In this document: positions 23,989 to 34,700 of the stretch, in pieces | Layout of the letters: the number at the start of each line of letters is the position of its first letter | Position numbering within the stretch: position 1 is the stretch's first letter | Origin: Vibrio pomeroyi | Lineage (GTDB): Bacteria > Pseudomonadota > Gammaproteobacteria > Enterobacterales > Vibrionaceae | Assembly: GCF_024347595.1 (NCBI RefSeq) | Contig: NZ_AP025506.1 | Location: 1,922,001 to 1,986,000, forward strand | DNA: 64,000 nt | Reading direction: 5' to 3' | The notes under the pieces: model-generated | Seen by the model: the letters and a program-made list of their open reading frames with translations, nothing else | Database searches by the model: none | What the model was told of the DNA's origin: nothing | Position numbers and translations under genes: made by a program

Positions 23989-25194
23989 ATGAAACCTAAC
24001 AACACTCTTACTCCTTCCCAGGAAAAGCCTGAAGCAAAAAGTGTCAACCTATTATACAACCCGACTTTCCGATCTGTTGTTTTTCAGATCATCGCCATCG
24101 GAGCACTCGGCGCTTTCTTCTACACCATCGTAAATAATGCCCTTACCAACCTCGACGCCCGAGGCATTGCCACTGGTTTTGACTTTCTTAGTCAAGAAGC
24201 CGGTTTTGGTATCGGATTAACGCTCGTCGAATATGACGAAACCTTCTCTTATGGTCGAACGTTCGTTGTCGGCTTATTAAACACCGCCCTAGTTTCAGTG
24301 CTAGGTATTATTTTAGCCACCGTTCTTGGCTTCAGTATGGGTATCGCTCGTTTATCTTCTAACTGGTTAGTTAGCCGATGTGCAGCGGTTTACATTGAAA
24401 TCTTCCGAAATATCCCTCTACTACTTCAAATTTTCTTTTGGTATTTTGCCGTTCTTCAAGCTCTACCATCAGCTCGTCAAAGTCTAAGTCTGGGTGAAGC
24501 CATCTTCTTGAATGTCCGTGGCTTATATTTCCCGGCGCCTGTTTTAGAGCAAGGAAGCAGCTTTGTTATTGCAGCACTGATCATCGGTATTGTCGCTACT
24601 GTGATCATCAATATTTGGGCGAACAACAAGCAGAAACTGACTGGGCAACAAACACCGATGTTTCGCATCGCAGCGAGTTTAATCGTTGGTTTACCGCTGG
24701 TTGTTTACTTTGTTATGGGAATGCCTATTTCGGCTGAATACCCTGCACTGAAAGGATTTAACTTTAAAGGCGGCATCAGCATCATCCCTGAGCTTGCAGC
24801 CCTTGTGTTAGCTCTCAGTATCTATACGGCATCTTTCATTGCAGAGATCGTTCGTTCGGGTATTAATGCGGTGAACCATGGTCAAACAGAAGCTGCTATG
24901 TCTTTGGGGCTACCACGTTCTCGCACATTGAAACTGGTTATCATCCCACAAGCTTTACGTATCATCATTCCACCGCTTACCAGTCAATACTTAAACTTAA
25001 CCAAGAACTCTTCGCTAGCAATGGCGATTGGTTACCCTGACCTAGTTTCTGTATTCGCAGGTACAACGCTTAACCAAACCGGTCAAGCGATAGAAATCAT
25101 TGCGATGACCATGGGCGTATACCTAACACTAAGCTTATTGACCTCCGCGTTAATGAATATCTATAACCGTAAAGTCGCATTGGTGGAGAGATAA
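23989..25194 (+). CDS. aapQ: General L-amino-acid ABC transporter, permease AapQ
   Basis: A 401-residue inner-membrane permease of the HisMQ class, longer than typical because of the extra N-terminal and central segments characteristic of AapQ/BztB. Several hydrophobic helices are visible (for example VFQIIAIGALGAFFYTIV, TALVSVLGIILATVLGF, AALVLALSIYTASFIAEI). The cytoplasmic EAA loop that contacts the ATPase is seen as HGQTEAAMSLGLPRSRTLK. It pairs with AapM to form the channel. GAGG lies about 10 nt before the ATG. It is followed after one base by aapM. Confidence 0.93.
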   Translation: MKPNNTLTPSQEKPEAKSVNLLYNPTFRSVVFQIIAIGALGAFFYTIVNNALTNLDARGIATGFDFLSQEAGFGIGLTLVEYDETFSYGRTFVVGLLNTALVSVLGIILATVLGFSMGIARLSSNWLVSRCAAVYIEIFRNIPLLLQIFFWYFAVLQALPSARQSLSLGEAIFLNVRGLYFPAPVLEQGSSFVIAALIIGIVATVIINIWANNKQKLTGQQTPMFRIAASLIVGLPLVVYFVMGMPISAEYPALKGFNFKGGISIIPELAALVLALSIYTASFIAEIVRSGINAVNHGQTEAAMSLGLPRSRTLKLVIIPQALRIIIPPLTSQYLNLTKNSSLAMAIGYPDLVSVFAGTTLNQTGQAIEIIAMTMGVYLTLSLLTSALMNIYNRKVALVER

Positions 25195-25195
25195 T

Positions 25196-26293
25196 ATGAG
25201 CACACATCAATTTCAACCTGATCTTCCGCCTCCCGCTAACACGGTTGGTATGGTTGGCTGGTTAAGGAAAAATCTCTTTAACGGCCCTATTAACAGTGTA
25301 GTGACACTGGTTTTAGGTTACATCGCATTCTCATTACTTTGGGCAACCTTTGACTGGGCATTCTTAAATGCAGACTGGGTCGGCACAACTCGTGATGCAT
25401 GTACGAGTGACGGCGCGTGCTGGGTATTCATCAGTGTTCGTTGGGACCAATTCATGTACGGTTTCTATCCTGAAGCTGAACTGTGGCGCCCTCGCCTTTT
25501 CTACGCAACGTTAGCCATTTTTGTCGCTTTATTGGCTTATGAAAAAACACCTAAGCGTACGTGGATTTGGTTGTTCTTCGTAAACATCTACCCATTTCTA
25601 ATCGCTGGTTTGTTATACGGTGGTGTATTTGGACTGGAAGTTGTTGATACCCATAAGTGGGGCGGACTACTGGTTACATTGATCATTGCATTAGTGGGTA
25701 TTGTGGTTTCGCTTCCTATCGGTGTTGCACTTGCTCTTGGGCGTCGTTCAGAAATGCCGATCATTCGCAGTATCTGTACTGTGTACATCGAAATCTGGCG
25801 TGGCGTTCCTCTTATTACTGTGCTGTTCATGGCATCGGTAATGCTGCCTCTATTCTTAGCCGCAGGCTCTGAGACCGATAAGCTAATCCGTGCTCTTGTT
25901 GGTGTGGTGTTGTTTAGTGCAGCTTATATGGCAGAGGTTATTCGTGGTGGTCTACAAGCAATTCCTAAAGGTCAATACGAAGCAGCAGATGCACTGGGTC
26001 TAACCTATTGGAAAAAGATGGGACTGATTATTCTTCCTCAAGCGTTGAAAATCACTATTCCATCAATCGTGAACACATTCATTGGCCTATTTAAAGACAC
26101 CAGTCTGGTACTTATCATCGGTATGTTTGATGTGTTGGGTATTGGCCAAGCAGCGAATACCGACCCTGAGTGGTTAGGCTTCGCAACAGAAAGTTATGTA
26201 TTTGTCGCGTTAGTGTTCTGGGTGTTCTGTTTTGGCATGTCGAGGTACTCAATATGGCTAGAAAACAGACTTCACACCGGTCACAAACGATAG
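25196..26293 (+). CDS. aapM: General L-amino-acid ABC transporter, permease AapM
   Basis: A 365-residue HisMQ-type permease that forms a heterodimer with AapQ. The EAA loop is KGQYEAADALGLTYWKKMG. Hydrophobic helices include VVTLVLGYIAFSLLW, LLVTLIIALVGIVVSLPIG and YVFVALVFWVFCFGM. The start codon lies one base after the aapQ stop, so translation is probably coupled; the GGAGAG within the end of aapQ is the ribosome site. The stop is 22 nt before aapP. Confidence 0.93.
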   Translation: MSTHQFQPDLPPPANTVGMVGWLRKNLFNGPINSVVTLVLGYIAFSLLWATFDWAFLNADWVGTTRDACTSDGACWVFISVRWDQFMYGFYPEAELWRPRLFYATLAIFVALLAYEKTPKRTWIWLFFVNIYPFLIAGLLYGGVFGLEVVDTHKWGGLLVTLIIALVGIVVSLPIGVALALGRRSEMPIIRSICTVYIEIWRGVPLITVLFMASVMLPLFLAAGSETDKLIRALVGVVLFSAAYMAEVIRGGLQAIPKGQYEAADALGLTYWKKMGLIILPQALKITIPSIVNTFIGLFKDTSLVLIIGMFDVLGIGQAANTDPEWLGFATESYVFVALVFWVFCFGMSRYSIWLENRLHTGHKR

Positions 26294-26315
26294 TTAATAA
26301 GATCAAGGACGTATT

Positions 26316-27080
26316 ATGACGCAACAACTAAACCCAGAATCGCAAGAGTTGATGATTGAACTTAAAGACATGAACAAGTGGTACGGTGAGTTCCACGTGC
26401 TTAAGAACATCAACCTAGAAGTTAAGAAAGGCGAGAAAATCGTTATCTGTGGCCCTTCTGGCTCAGGAAAATCTACGATGATTCGCTGTATCAACCGACT
26501 GGAAGAGCACCAAAAAGGTCATATCTTCGTTTCAGGAAATGAACTGACAGAAGACCTAAAGAACATCGAAGCCGTGCGTAGAGATGTAGGTATGTGTTTC
26601 CAGCATTTCAACCTGTTCCCACATCTTACGGTATTAGAAAACTGTACTCTGGCCCCTATTTGGGTCAAAAAGATGCCGAAGGAAGAAGCTGAAGCGATTG
26701 CGATGAAATACCTAGAGCGTGTAAAAATCCCTGAGCAAGCGGATAAGTTTCCAGGTCAGCTTTCAGGTGGTCAACAACAGCGTGTAGCCATTGCCCGTTC
26801 TCTATGCATGAACCCTCAAGTAATGCTGTTTGATGAACCAACATCAGCACTCGATCCAGAAATGGTTCGTGAGGTGTTAGATGTAATGGTAGAGCTTGCA
26901 GAAGAAGGCATGACCATGTTGTGTGTGACGCACGAAATGGGCTTTGCTAAAGAGGTCGCGGATCGCGTTATCTTCATGGACGCTGGCGAAATCATCGAAG
27001 AGAACAACCCTGTCGACTTCTTTGAAAATCCACAGTCGGACAGAACACAGAACTTCTTAAGCCAAATCTTACACCATTAA
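26316..27080 (+). CDS. aapP: General L-amino-acid ABC transporter, ATPase AapP
   Basis: A 254-residue polar amino acid ABC ATPase. Walker A is GPSGSGKST (46-54), the Q-loop is in [10 protein letters not shown], the signature is LSGGQQQR from 149, Walker B is [12 protein letters not shown] (169-180) and the switch is VTHEMGFA. It hydrolyses ATP on the cytoplasmic face of AapQM to drive amino acid uptake. It is the last gene of the operon; a terminator follows at 27103. Confidence 0.95.
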   Translation: MTQQLNPESQELMIELKDMNKWYGEFHVLKNINLEVKKGEKIVICGPSGSGKSTMIRCINRLEEHQKGHIFVSGNELTEDLKNIEAVRRDVGMCFQHFNLFPHLTVLENCTLAPIWVKKMPKEEAEAIAMKYLERVKIPEQADKFPGQLSGGQQQRVAIARSLCMNPQVMLFDEPTSALDPEMVREVLDVMVELAEEGMTMLCVTHEMGFAKEVADRVIFMDAGEIIEENNPVDFFENPQSDRTQNFLSQILHH

Positions 27081-27102
27081 TGTGTTATGATGCATAAACG
27101 AT

Positions 27103-27132
27103 AGAGGCGGCTTAGGTCGCCTCTTTATTTTT
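27103..27132 (+). terminator. Rho-independent terminator of aapJQMP
   Basis: AGAGGCG (27103-27109) pairs with CGCCTCT (27118-27124), followed by a T-rich tract TTATTTTT. Confidence 0.8.
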
Positions 27133-27305
27133 CAAAGTTATAGTTAGTTTTTAAAGTTTTAAGCAACTGAATAGATCGACCAAAGGTTGACCATCGTATC
27201 TTAGCTATACTCGATTACAGCCTAAAGAAATACTTTGTTACACCTTCAGAAACACTTAACCGACTATTTTGATTATTATTTTACGTATACAAGAGGAATG
27301 AAAGA

Positions 27306-27335
27306 CTTGATTTTTCGAACTTTCACCCCCATAAA
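27306..27335 (+). promoter_or_regulatory. Heat-shock (sigma-32)-like promoter upstream of yccA
   Basis: CTTGATT (27306-27312) and CCCCATAAA (27327-27335) are 14 nt apart. The sigma-32 consensus is CTTGAAA, 13-15 nt, CCCCATnT. The predicted start would lie about 30 nt before the yccA start codon. A sigma-70 reading (TTGATT, 17 nt, CATAAA) overlaps it and is weaker. Confidence 0.5.
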
Positions 27336-27374
27336 TGTACTAATAACTATTGAAGTCACCTTACGAGGAAGATT

Positions 27375-28040
27375 ATGAACAGCCCTATGTTTTCACGCAC
27401 AGCATCTCAAGAAAGTGCTCTGCAAACCAATAAAGTGTTGCGTAATACCTACGCTCTACTGTCTATGACACTACTTTGGTCTGCTGTTGTAGCAGGCGTA
27501 TCTATGGCGATGAACCTTCCTCGCCCTGGTCTTATCATCATGCTAGTTGGCTTCTACGGCCTACTTTTCCTTACTGAAAAGAACCGTGACAACAGCATGG
27601 GTCTAGTCTTCACATTCCTATTTACTGGTTTCTTAGGCTACACCATCGGTCCAATCCTTAATATGTATGTTGGCGCAGGTATGAGTGATGTCATCCTAAC
27701 TGCACTTGGCGGTACCGCATTAGCATTTATGGGTGCTTCAGCTTACGCTCTTACTACTAAGCGTGACCTGTCATTCCTTAACGGCATGCTACTAGCTGGT
27801 TTCGTTGTACTGCTTGTAGGTATGGTTGCAAACATCTTCCTACAAATGCCTCTACTATCATTGGCAATGAGCGGTATGTTCATCCTATTCTCGACTGGTG
27901 TTATCTTGCTTACAACGCAAAACATCATTCGTGGCGGTGAAACTAACTACATCTCAGCAACGATCAGCTTGTACGTATCTATCTACAACATCTTCATCAG
28001 CCTATTAAGCATTCTAGGCATCATGGGTAGCGACGACTAA
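27375..28040 (+). CDS. yccA: Bax inhibitor-1/YccA family membrane protein
   Basis: A 221-residue protein with about seven transmembrane helices typical of the BI-1 (UPF0005) family, such as ALLSMTLLWSAVVAGVSMAM, GLVFTFLFTGFLGYTIGPIL and NIFISLLSILGIMG. The family ends with an acidic C terminus, here GSDD. E. coli YccA is a substrate and modulator of the FtsH protease and protects the jammed Sec translocon. GAGGAAG precedes the ATG. It opens the conserved cluster yccA-tusE-acyP-rlmI, with a terminator right after it, and a sigma-32-like promoter upstream fits a membrane quality-control role. Confidence 0.92.
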   Translation: MNSPMFSRTASQESALQTNKVLRNTYALLSMTLLWSAVVAGVSMAMNLPRPGLIIMLVGFYGLLFLTEKNRDNSMGLVFTFLFTGFLGYTIGPILNMYVGAGMSDVILTALGGTALAFMGASAYALTTKRDLSFLNGMLLAGFVVLLVGMVANIFLQMPLLSLAMSGMFILFSTGVILLTTQNIIRGGETNYISATISLYVSIYNIFISLLSILGIMGSDD

Positions 28041-28065
28041 TCACTCCCATAACTGAAGAATATCT

Positions 28066-28095
28066 AGCCCAAGAGCCTCGCTCTTGGGCTTTTTT
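28066..28095 (+). terminator. Rho-independent terminator of yccA
   Basis: AGCCCAAGAG (28066-28075) and CTCTTGGGCT (28081-28090) form a 10-bp perfect stem with a CCTCG loop and a T6 tail. Confidence 0.9.
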
Positions 28096-28219
28096 GTATC
28101 TATCAGCACCAGAATTCTTTTGATAGCTGCAATATTTCTTGAGATCGCTATAAATCTATTGAGAAAAGTAAACTTGGTCATTACCCTATCTGGATAGTTA
28201 ACTGGATTCTGGATTAAAC

Positions 28220-28549
28220 ATGTTTGAATATAACGGCAAGCAAATCGAAACCGATGCTCAAGGCTACCTATTGGACTACACACAATGGGAAGAAGGTATG
28301 ATTGAAATTCTTGCTCAAGATGAAGCTATTGAACTTACGGATGCGCACTTAGAAGTCGTACATTTTGTAAGGAGCTTTTACGAAGAGTTCAACACCTCTC
28401 CAGCAGTTCGCATGCTAGTAAAAGCGATGGAAAAGGCGCATGGCCCAGAAAAAGGCAACAGCAAATACCTATTCAAGTTATTCAAGAAAGGCCCAGCTAA
28501 GCAAGCGACCAAACTCGCAGGCCTACCTAAACCAGCGAAGTGCTTGTAA
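28220..28549 (+). CDS. tusE: Sulfur carrier TusE (DsrC/TusE family)
   Basis: A 109-residue DsrC-family protein. The penultimate residue is the essential Cys108 in the terminal KPAKCL, which accepts persulfide sulfur from TusD and passes it to MnmA for 2-thiolation of tRNA wobble uridine. The family core ([39 protein letters not shown]) is intact. It lacks the second upstream Cys of dissimilatory DsrC, so it is the TusE type. The ribosome site is weak. It is convergent with acyP and shares a hairpin terminator with it. Confidence 0.95.
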   Translation: MFEYNGKQIETDAQGYLLDYTQWEEGMIEILAQDEAIELTDAHLEVVHFVRSFYEEFNTSPAVRMLVKAMEKAHGPEKGNSKYLFKLFKKGPAKQATKLAGLPKPAKCL

Positions 28550-28581
28550 AGACTGATCTGCTTTAGATCATTCCTGAATAT

Positions 28582-28611
28582 AAATACTGTAGTGACTGAG
28601 CTACAGTATTT
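28582..28611. terminator. Bidirectional terminator between tusE and acyP
   Basis: AAATACTGTAG (28582-28592) pairs with CTACAGTATTT (28601-28611). The right arm includes the acyP stop codon and its last codons, so the 3' end of acyP is built into the hairpin. Confidence 0.7.
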
Positions 28612-28888
28612 TAAACTCCCCAACACGCACGTTTTGTCGTTCTTTCTCTCCGACTTGATGTTTTACTACACCATCAACTACCGCACTCTTAGGGCCGATT
28701 TTTAGCCATTCATATAGCTTCTCAATTTTCTCAACCTCTCCAACCGCTAATACTTCAACTCGGCCATCATTTAGGTTCTTAGCGTAACCTGAAATCCTCA
28801 AGGCTTGCGCTTGTCTGCTGGTGTGATAACGAAAACCAACACACTGAACTACGCCTGACACGACAAAAATAAATTGGGAACTTTCCAT
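28601..28888 (-). CDS. acyP: Acylphosphatase
   Basis: A 95-residue small alpha/beta enzyme that hydrolyses the carboxyl-phosphate bond of acyl phosphates. The catalytic Arg20 lies in the phosphate loop VQCVGFRYHT and the catalytic Asn38 in GYAKNLNDGRVEV, the standard signature pair. The length matches the family (about 90). GAGG is 7 nt before the ATG. In E. coli the neighbours are also tusE and rlmI. Here a chemoreceptor gene is inserted between acyP and rlmI. Confidence 0.93.
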   Translation of the reverse strand: MESSQFIFVVSGVVQCVGFRYHTSRQAQALRISGYAKNLNDGRVEVLAVGEVEKIEKLYEWLKIGPKSAVVDGVVKHQVGEKERQNVRVGEFKIL

Positions 28889-28976
28889 AACGTTGCCTCA
28901 TAAATTATATGAATGATATAGTTGAGCTTCTATTCATTCACCGCTTATTGGTGGACTTACTTCGAGTATAACGATT

Positions 28977-30380
28977 ATGAAAGAAATCCCATTTCGTTGG
29001 ATTGATAAATATCTCATTCACCTAAAAATCCAAGAAAAGTTCTATCTACTCTTCTTATTACCTCTTCTCGCTCTGGTTATATTAACGCTCGTTTTAGATA
29101 GTGCAGCGGATTCATTACTGGCTCACCTTTATCAAGAAGAAATGCTCTTGATGAAAGGACTTATTGAGGCGGGTCAACTCACGAAAGATCAAGTGGCTCA
29201 ACTCGTTAGTAGTTCTGATAGCATCTCTTTAGGCTATGGCGCGGGTTCTGTTTCAGTCATGAATGGCGCATTTAGTTTAGTGGCAAACCACGATCAAAAC
29301 CTTTGGTCTGCGCTATCTACGACTCAAGTATCTATCATCGCGGTAACACTAACGCTGATCGCATTGGGTGTTTACTACATCATGACCTTCATTGGCGGTG
29401 CCATGTTCTCAATGAACAAAGCACTGAACACGCTTGCGAACGGTGACTTAACTTGTCGTATGAACTACTTCTTAGTTCGTGATGAATTCAGTGAAATTGC
29501 CATCACTATCGATAAGGTAGCCGAGCGTGAACAAAACATGGTTCTTTCTATACAAGAATCTGTGGCACTTATGCAGCAAATCAGTTCGGACTTGAACCAA
29601 TCAACACAGCAAAGCTCAGACATTTCAGGTAATCAGCAAGAGCACCTGAATAGCCTAGCAAGTGCGACCGAACAGATGGCAGCAACGATTCGTGAAGTGG
29701 CCACCCTTGCACACGATTCTAGCTCTCAAACGATGGATGCTCGCGGTGTCGCTCAAAGTGGCCAAGTGAAGGTTTCGAATACTCTAAAATCTATCTCGAG
29801 CCTATCTCAAGAGATCCAATCGGCTTCGCAAGCAGTAGAAGAGCTTGATGCGAATGCTGCACAGATCGATGAAGTTGTAACTACCATCAATGGTATTTCA
29901 GAACAGACTAACTTGCTTGCTCTGAACGCCGCTATTGAAGCAGCTCGTGCTGGTGAACAAGGACGTGGTTTTGCCGTCGTTGCAGATGAGGTTCGCGCTC
30001 TTGCAGGAAGAACACAGCAAGCAACGGTTGAAATCCAAAGCATGATTGAATCATTACAGCGTAACAGCCAATCACTAACAAAACTGATGGAAGTGACGGT
30101 TAACAACGCAAATGAAGGACAAACCTTAATGTCTGAAGTGAACGTTGAGATAGGCTCTCTGGCTGAAAAGAATCAATCGATTTCGGATAGTAGTACTCAG
30201 ATAGCTACAGCGGCTGAAGAGCAAGGTGTTGTTGCTGACAACATTGCACAGAGTGTCGAAGATATTCGTCATCAATCAGACAGTATCTGTGAAATGATCA
30301 GTAAGAGTAATGCCAACGTTGACCAGCTTCGTAAGCAAAGCGACACAATGGAAGGCTTATTAACCGGCCTCAAGGCTTAA
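28977..30380 (+). CDS. Methyl-accepting chemotaxis protein
   Basis: A 467-residue transmembrane chemoreceptor. TM1 spans about 22-43 ([19 protein letters not shown]) and TM2 about 117-145. Between them is a periplasmic part of only about 74 residues, too short for a Cache or four-helix ligand domain. A HAMP region (about 145-195, with [12 protein letters not shown]) leads to the signalling domain (about 200-467), whose hairpin tip [19 protein letters not shown] begins near 309. It would signal through CheA/CheW. There is no C-terminal pentapeptide for CheR binding. The ligand is unknown. The ribosome site is weak. The gene interrupts the acyP-rlmI neighbourhood. Confidence 0.93.
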   Translation: MKEIPFRWIDKYLIHLKIQEKFYLLFLLPLLALVILTLVLDSAADSLLAHLYQEEMLLMKGLIEAGQLTKDQVAQLVSSSDSISLGYGAGSVSVMNGAFSLVANHDQNLWSALSTTQVSIIAVTLTLIALGVYYIMTFIGGAMFSMNKALNTLANGDLTCRMNYFLVRDEFSEIAITIDKVAEREQNMVLSIQESVALMQQISSDLNQSTQQSSDISGNQQEHLNSLASATEQMAATIREVATLAHDSSSQTMDARGVAQSGQVKVSNTLKSISSLSQEIQSASQAVEELDANAAQIDEVVTTINGISEQTNLLALNAAIEAARAGEQGRGFAVVADEVRALAGRTQQATVEIQSMIESLQRNSQSLTKLMEVTVNNANEGQTLMSEVNVEIGSLAEKNQSISDSSTQIATAAEEQGVVADNIAQSVEDIRHQSDSICEMISKSNANVDQLRKQSDTMEGLLTGLKA

Positions 30381-30399
30381 TCATCGAAATATCGTGACT

Positions 30400-30427
30400 A
30401 GGGCTGCTTCTGCAGCCCTTTCTTATT
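30400..30427 (+). terminator. Rho-independent terminator after the chemoreceptor gene
   Basis: AGGGCTGC (30400-30407) and GCAGCCCT (30412-30419) form an 8-bp stem with a TTCT loop, followed by TTCTTATTT. Confidence 0.8.
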
Positions 30428-30489
30428 TGCTTTTCACCTGTACTTCCCCGACAATACCCCTCCTTCAAATTCAACAAACAGAGTAAATT

Positions 30490-31683
30490 ATGACTCCTTC
30501 AATTCATCTAGCTAAAGGCCGAGATAAATCACTACGCCGCAAACACCCTTGGGTATTTTCACGCGGTATCGATAAGGTCGAAGGCGAGCCGCAACAAGGT
30601 GAAACTGTAGACGTATATGCTCAAAATGGTCAGTGGCTTGCAAAAGCAGCTTACTCTCCAGCTTCTCAAATTCGAGCTCGTGTTTGGACATTTGAAAAAG
30701 AAGAAATCAACAAAGCGTTCTTCGTAAAACGAATTCAAGATGCACAGTCTTTACGTGAAGACATCATCGAACGTGACGGCCTAACGGGTTACCGTCTAAC
30801 AGCTGCAGAGTCTGATGGCTTGCCTGGCATCACTATCGATAAGTACCAAGACTTTCTAGTTTGCCAACTGCTAAGTGCAGGCGCTGAATATAACAAAAGC
30901 GTATTGGTTGAAGCCCTAATCGAGTGCTTCCCAGACTGCAACATTTATGAACGTTCAGACGTAGCAGTTCGTAAAAAAGAAGGCCTAGAACAAGTTGTCG
31001 GTGTACTTCATGGTGAAGAGCCACCTAAGTCAATCGTGATTGAAGAGAATGGCGTAAAAATCAGCGTGAACATTATGGAAGGCCACAAAACGGGCTTCTA
31101 CATGGACCAACGTGATAGCCGTAAAGAGTCGATGAAATACGTTAAAAACAAAGATGTTCTTAACTGTTTCTCATACACAGGTGGTTTTGGCCTTTACGCA
31201 CTGAAAGGTGACGCAAAGCGTGTGATCAACGCTGATGTATCTCAGCTTGCTCTTGATACAGCGAAGTTGAATGCTGAACTGAATGAATTTGATATCTCCA
31301 AAAAACGTGCCGTTTTCTTAAATGCCGACGTATTCAAACTGCTTCGTGAATACCGCGACCAAGGTACTAAGTTTGACGTAGTGATCATGGATCCACCGAA
31401 GTTTGTTTCAAGCAAGAACAACCTAACGTCTGGTGCAAACGGCTATAAAGATGTAAACATGCTTGCAATGCAAATCCTGAAACCAGGCGGAACGCTACTC
31501 ACCTACTCTTGCTCTGGCTTAATGGGCACAGATTTGTTCCAAAAAATCATCGCTGATGCAGCTCTAGACGCAGGCCGAACTGTTAAATTCGTAGAACGCT
31601 TCGAACAAGCTGCCGACCACCTAACAGACACAGCCTACCCAGAAGGTTTCTACTTAAAAGGTTTTGCTTGTAAGGTCCTTTAA
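30490..31683 (+). CDS. rlmI: 23S rRNA m5C1962 methyltransferase RlmI
   Basis: A 397-residue SAM-dependent methyltransferase of the RlmI (YccW) type. An N-terminal PUA domain (residues 1-75, [19 protein letters not shown]) is followed by a central EEHEAD-like domain and a Rossmann domain with [17 protein letters not shown] and the catalytic Cys341 in TYSCSG. It methylates a cytosine of 23S rRNA. The length equals E. coli RlmI (396). The ribosome site is weak (AGAG). A shared terminator follows, convergent with the giant adhesin gene. Confidence 0.95.
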   Translation: MTPSIHLAKGRDKSLRRKHPWVFSRGIDKVEGEPQQGETVDVYAQNGQWLAKAAYSPASQIRARVWTFEKEEINKAFFVKRIQDAQSLREDIIERDGLTGYRLTAAESDGLPGITIDKYQDFLVCQLLSAGAEYNKSVLVEALIECFPDCNIYERSDVAVRKKEGLEQVVGVLHGEEPPKSIVIEENGVKISVNIMEGHKTGFYMDQRDSRKESMKYVKNKDVLNCFSYTGGFGLYALKGDAKRVINADVSQLALDTAKLNAELNEFDISKKRAVFLNADVFKLLREYRDQGTKFDVVIMDPPKFVSSKNNLTSGANGYKDVNMLAMQILKPGGTLLTYSCSGLMGTDLFQKIIADAALDAGRTVKFVERFEQAADHLTDTAYPEGFYLKGFACKVL

Positions 31684-31710
31684 GCGATTTAGCTTTGATA
31701 ACTAGATAAT

Positions 31711-31736
31711 AAAAAAGGGCCTTTCGGCCCTTTTTT
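31711..31736. terminator. Shared bidirectional terminator of rlmI and the adhesin gene
   Basis: AAAAAAGGGCC (31711-31721) and GGCCCTTTTTT (31726-31736) form an 11-bp stem with a TTTC loop. A T run follows on both strands. The adhesin stop codon abuts the hairpin at 31737. Confidence 0.92.
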
Positions 31737-34700
31737 TTAAAGTTGATCCGGTAAGTTAACGAACAACTGACTCACCAAATTGGTTAAATCACTATTCGTA
31801 ACAGAACCATCTACTGCACTATTAACTGAGTCGAACTGATCGCCTACATTATCAAGAACAATCTTTTGAGTTTGACCTGTATTATCTGTGTTTTCTGAGA
31901 TGGTAATGACAAGGTCTTTATCACCACTGCCGTTATCTACCTTTTCAATTGTAATATGTTCAAGAAGATCAAACATTGAACTTTCGTTTGGTAACAACTC
32001 AGAGATATCAAGATGGTCTTCCCCTAGAGCAAAATCGGTTATCGTATCGACATCATCTTGGAAAGGTTGATCTACCCACTTGAATAGATCGTCACCGTCA
32101 CCACCCGTTAAAATATCATCACCAAGTCCACCTATCAGCGTATCGTCACCGCCTTGGCCAAATAAGAGGTCGTCACCGTCACCACCTGATAAAACGTCAT
32201 CCTTGTCATTAGTATTTGATTGATTGAACTCGTCGACGTTATTCGTTATGTAAGTGTGAATATCGCGAGCAGAAACAAGTGATAACTCTTCACCGGTTTG
32301 CTGAGCCACATATTTCTGAATAGCTGGTACACCTTGACCGGAAATATTGTCAAACTGCATGAGGTCACCAAATATGATGTCATTACCCGCTAGGCCATCA
32401 ATTCCATCGGAACCTTGTAACAGGTCGATTTCTTTTCCTAAAATAACCTCAGCAAGTTTAGTAACATCAATAGATGTCGCAACTACTCCGTCAGAGTCAT
32501 AATCGTCAAGAACATCTTGGTCTAATGAACTACCTAACCCGATGGCTTCAACAGCAGACATTAAAGCTAACAGTTGAAACATATGTTGACCTTGTCTGTT
32601 GACTCCACCTCTATCGTAGTAGTCAAAAGAATATCCGTTTATGCTCAGTTCTCCAATTTGTTCACCGGTTAACGGGGAATAAAGCTTAGAATCACCATCA
32701 ACCAAAACTTTACCCTGATAATTGATAACTCCATTTGTATATCCATCAGGGATTAAGTCATCTAGGGTAATAACAGTATTAGTAGCCTCATCGTAATCTA
32801 GCAATATGTCGTCAAAATCGCTTCTCATCAACTTACTTTCTGTATAAGAGGTTGGCTCACCATCTGAAATAAAGTAAGAAATATTGTTCCCACTAGTTTG
32901 CGTAGCAAACCAATCAACAGCTGACTCGAAACCTGCCTCATAGTTAGTTCCGCCACTTCCATTATCTACAATACTATCGAGAGCAGAAACAAACTGAGCT
33001 CTAGGGTTTTGACTACTTAAATCCACAGAAACAGACGTATTACTACCATTAGAAAAATCGGTAATTAGGATATTCACATCACCTGAGTGTTGCCCTTGAG
33101 AGCTCGCTAAAATAGCATCAAAAACAACTAGCAACTCATCCTTCGCAGTATCGACGTCGCTGCCCATGCTGCCAGAAGTATCGAGTATAAAGGCGATGTT
33201 GTAATCCTCACCTGCTACGATCTGCAACCCCTGCACGTCGCCAACGATTAAGTCATTGTCTAAAGAGCCGACTATGTTGTCATCACCATGGGAGCCAGTG
33301 TTGAGGACATAGCTTCTAAAGCTAACATCAGCCGTTTCTACGGTAACTGCTTGATCGGAGTTCCCTGACTCAGTTGAACTTGCCGTTACAGAAAGCTCAA
33401 AGTCAACTTCTCCCTCATGGGAGTACGGAATACGTAATTCAGCGTTAATCTCACCAGATGCAGGGATAGTAACAGAGTAACTACCGTCATTATTTGGCGT
33501 AATCAATTGCCCCCCCACGTACAACCCAACTCCCTGAGGAATCCCTTGTATTGTTACGTCACTACTTAACGTCTCACTACCATCTATATCAACCAGTTCG
33601 GTTGTAATATCTAATGGTATGGCACGATCTTGAAGAACCGTATATTCACCAGTTTCATTATCGATTTGAACAATAGCATCTGAGAATATAAGTCGTTCGA
33701 TACCGTATAAGTGGTCCCCGTCTTCTGTTGTTGGTGAATTATCACTAGACGTGTCCCTTTCTAGTGAGTCTTTCACTAGCCAATACGGTACTTGGCTGTG
33801 CTCTAAACCACGAAAATCGAGATCGTACTCGGACAACTTACCTTGGTAGATAACTGTGTCGGTTTCCGCTTCGCTATCCTGCGAGCCATTCCCACCATAA
33901 AAGGAATCATTACCACTGGTACCGACAAACGTGTCGCTACCGTGTTGACTTAAGTTAACGGCTTGCTGATCGCCCACAAACTGCTGTGCCGCTGCATCAT
34001 CTGGCGCAATCATCAAATCGTCACCTTGATTACCATTATTGAACGCTGGAGACTGATCAACATGGTCGAAACTAATATCTCCGATAGAGGTTTCACCATT
34101 ACTCACGAAGTTGCGAATATCGCTAGGTGACGTTCCGAAATCGGGTACCGCTTGCGTTTGTTGTAATTCTCCGACTGCAATAGTTATACGAGGAGCGTCT
34201 GCAACCGCGGTTACTGTAATATCAAGAGTATCGCTTACGCCAGTGTTTGTCGTATAAGTTACAGTTGGGACATCGCCTGACCAATTGTCAGAAGGAACAA
34301 ACAAATAACTACCATCTTGGTTAACCGTTAACTCACCACTAGTCAACGTGATAGTTTGACCAAGGTCATAGAGCGCCCCCCCTATTTCAACTGACTGCAA
34401 TGACAAAGCGTTGTCTGCGTCAGTATCATTGGATAAAACGTTACCGGAAACATTGTTATCTTCGTCTACAGTTCTAGTATCAGGTTGAGTATGAGTAGCA
34501 TTGTATTCGTAAACGACCACATCGATACTAGTCGAAGTCGTTGCTGTACTTGTTGAATCCTTCTCGCTAGCAACTGCTTCCACATCGATAGTGAAATCGT
34601 CGTGACTTCCTGCAGGAGGTAAGACAGTCAAATTTGTCATATCCCAACTGCTAATATCAAATTCTTCACTCGTGTTAGTAAATGTGTGAGAGTTGACTCC

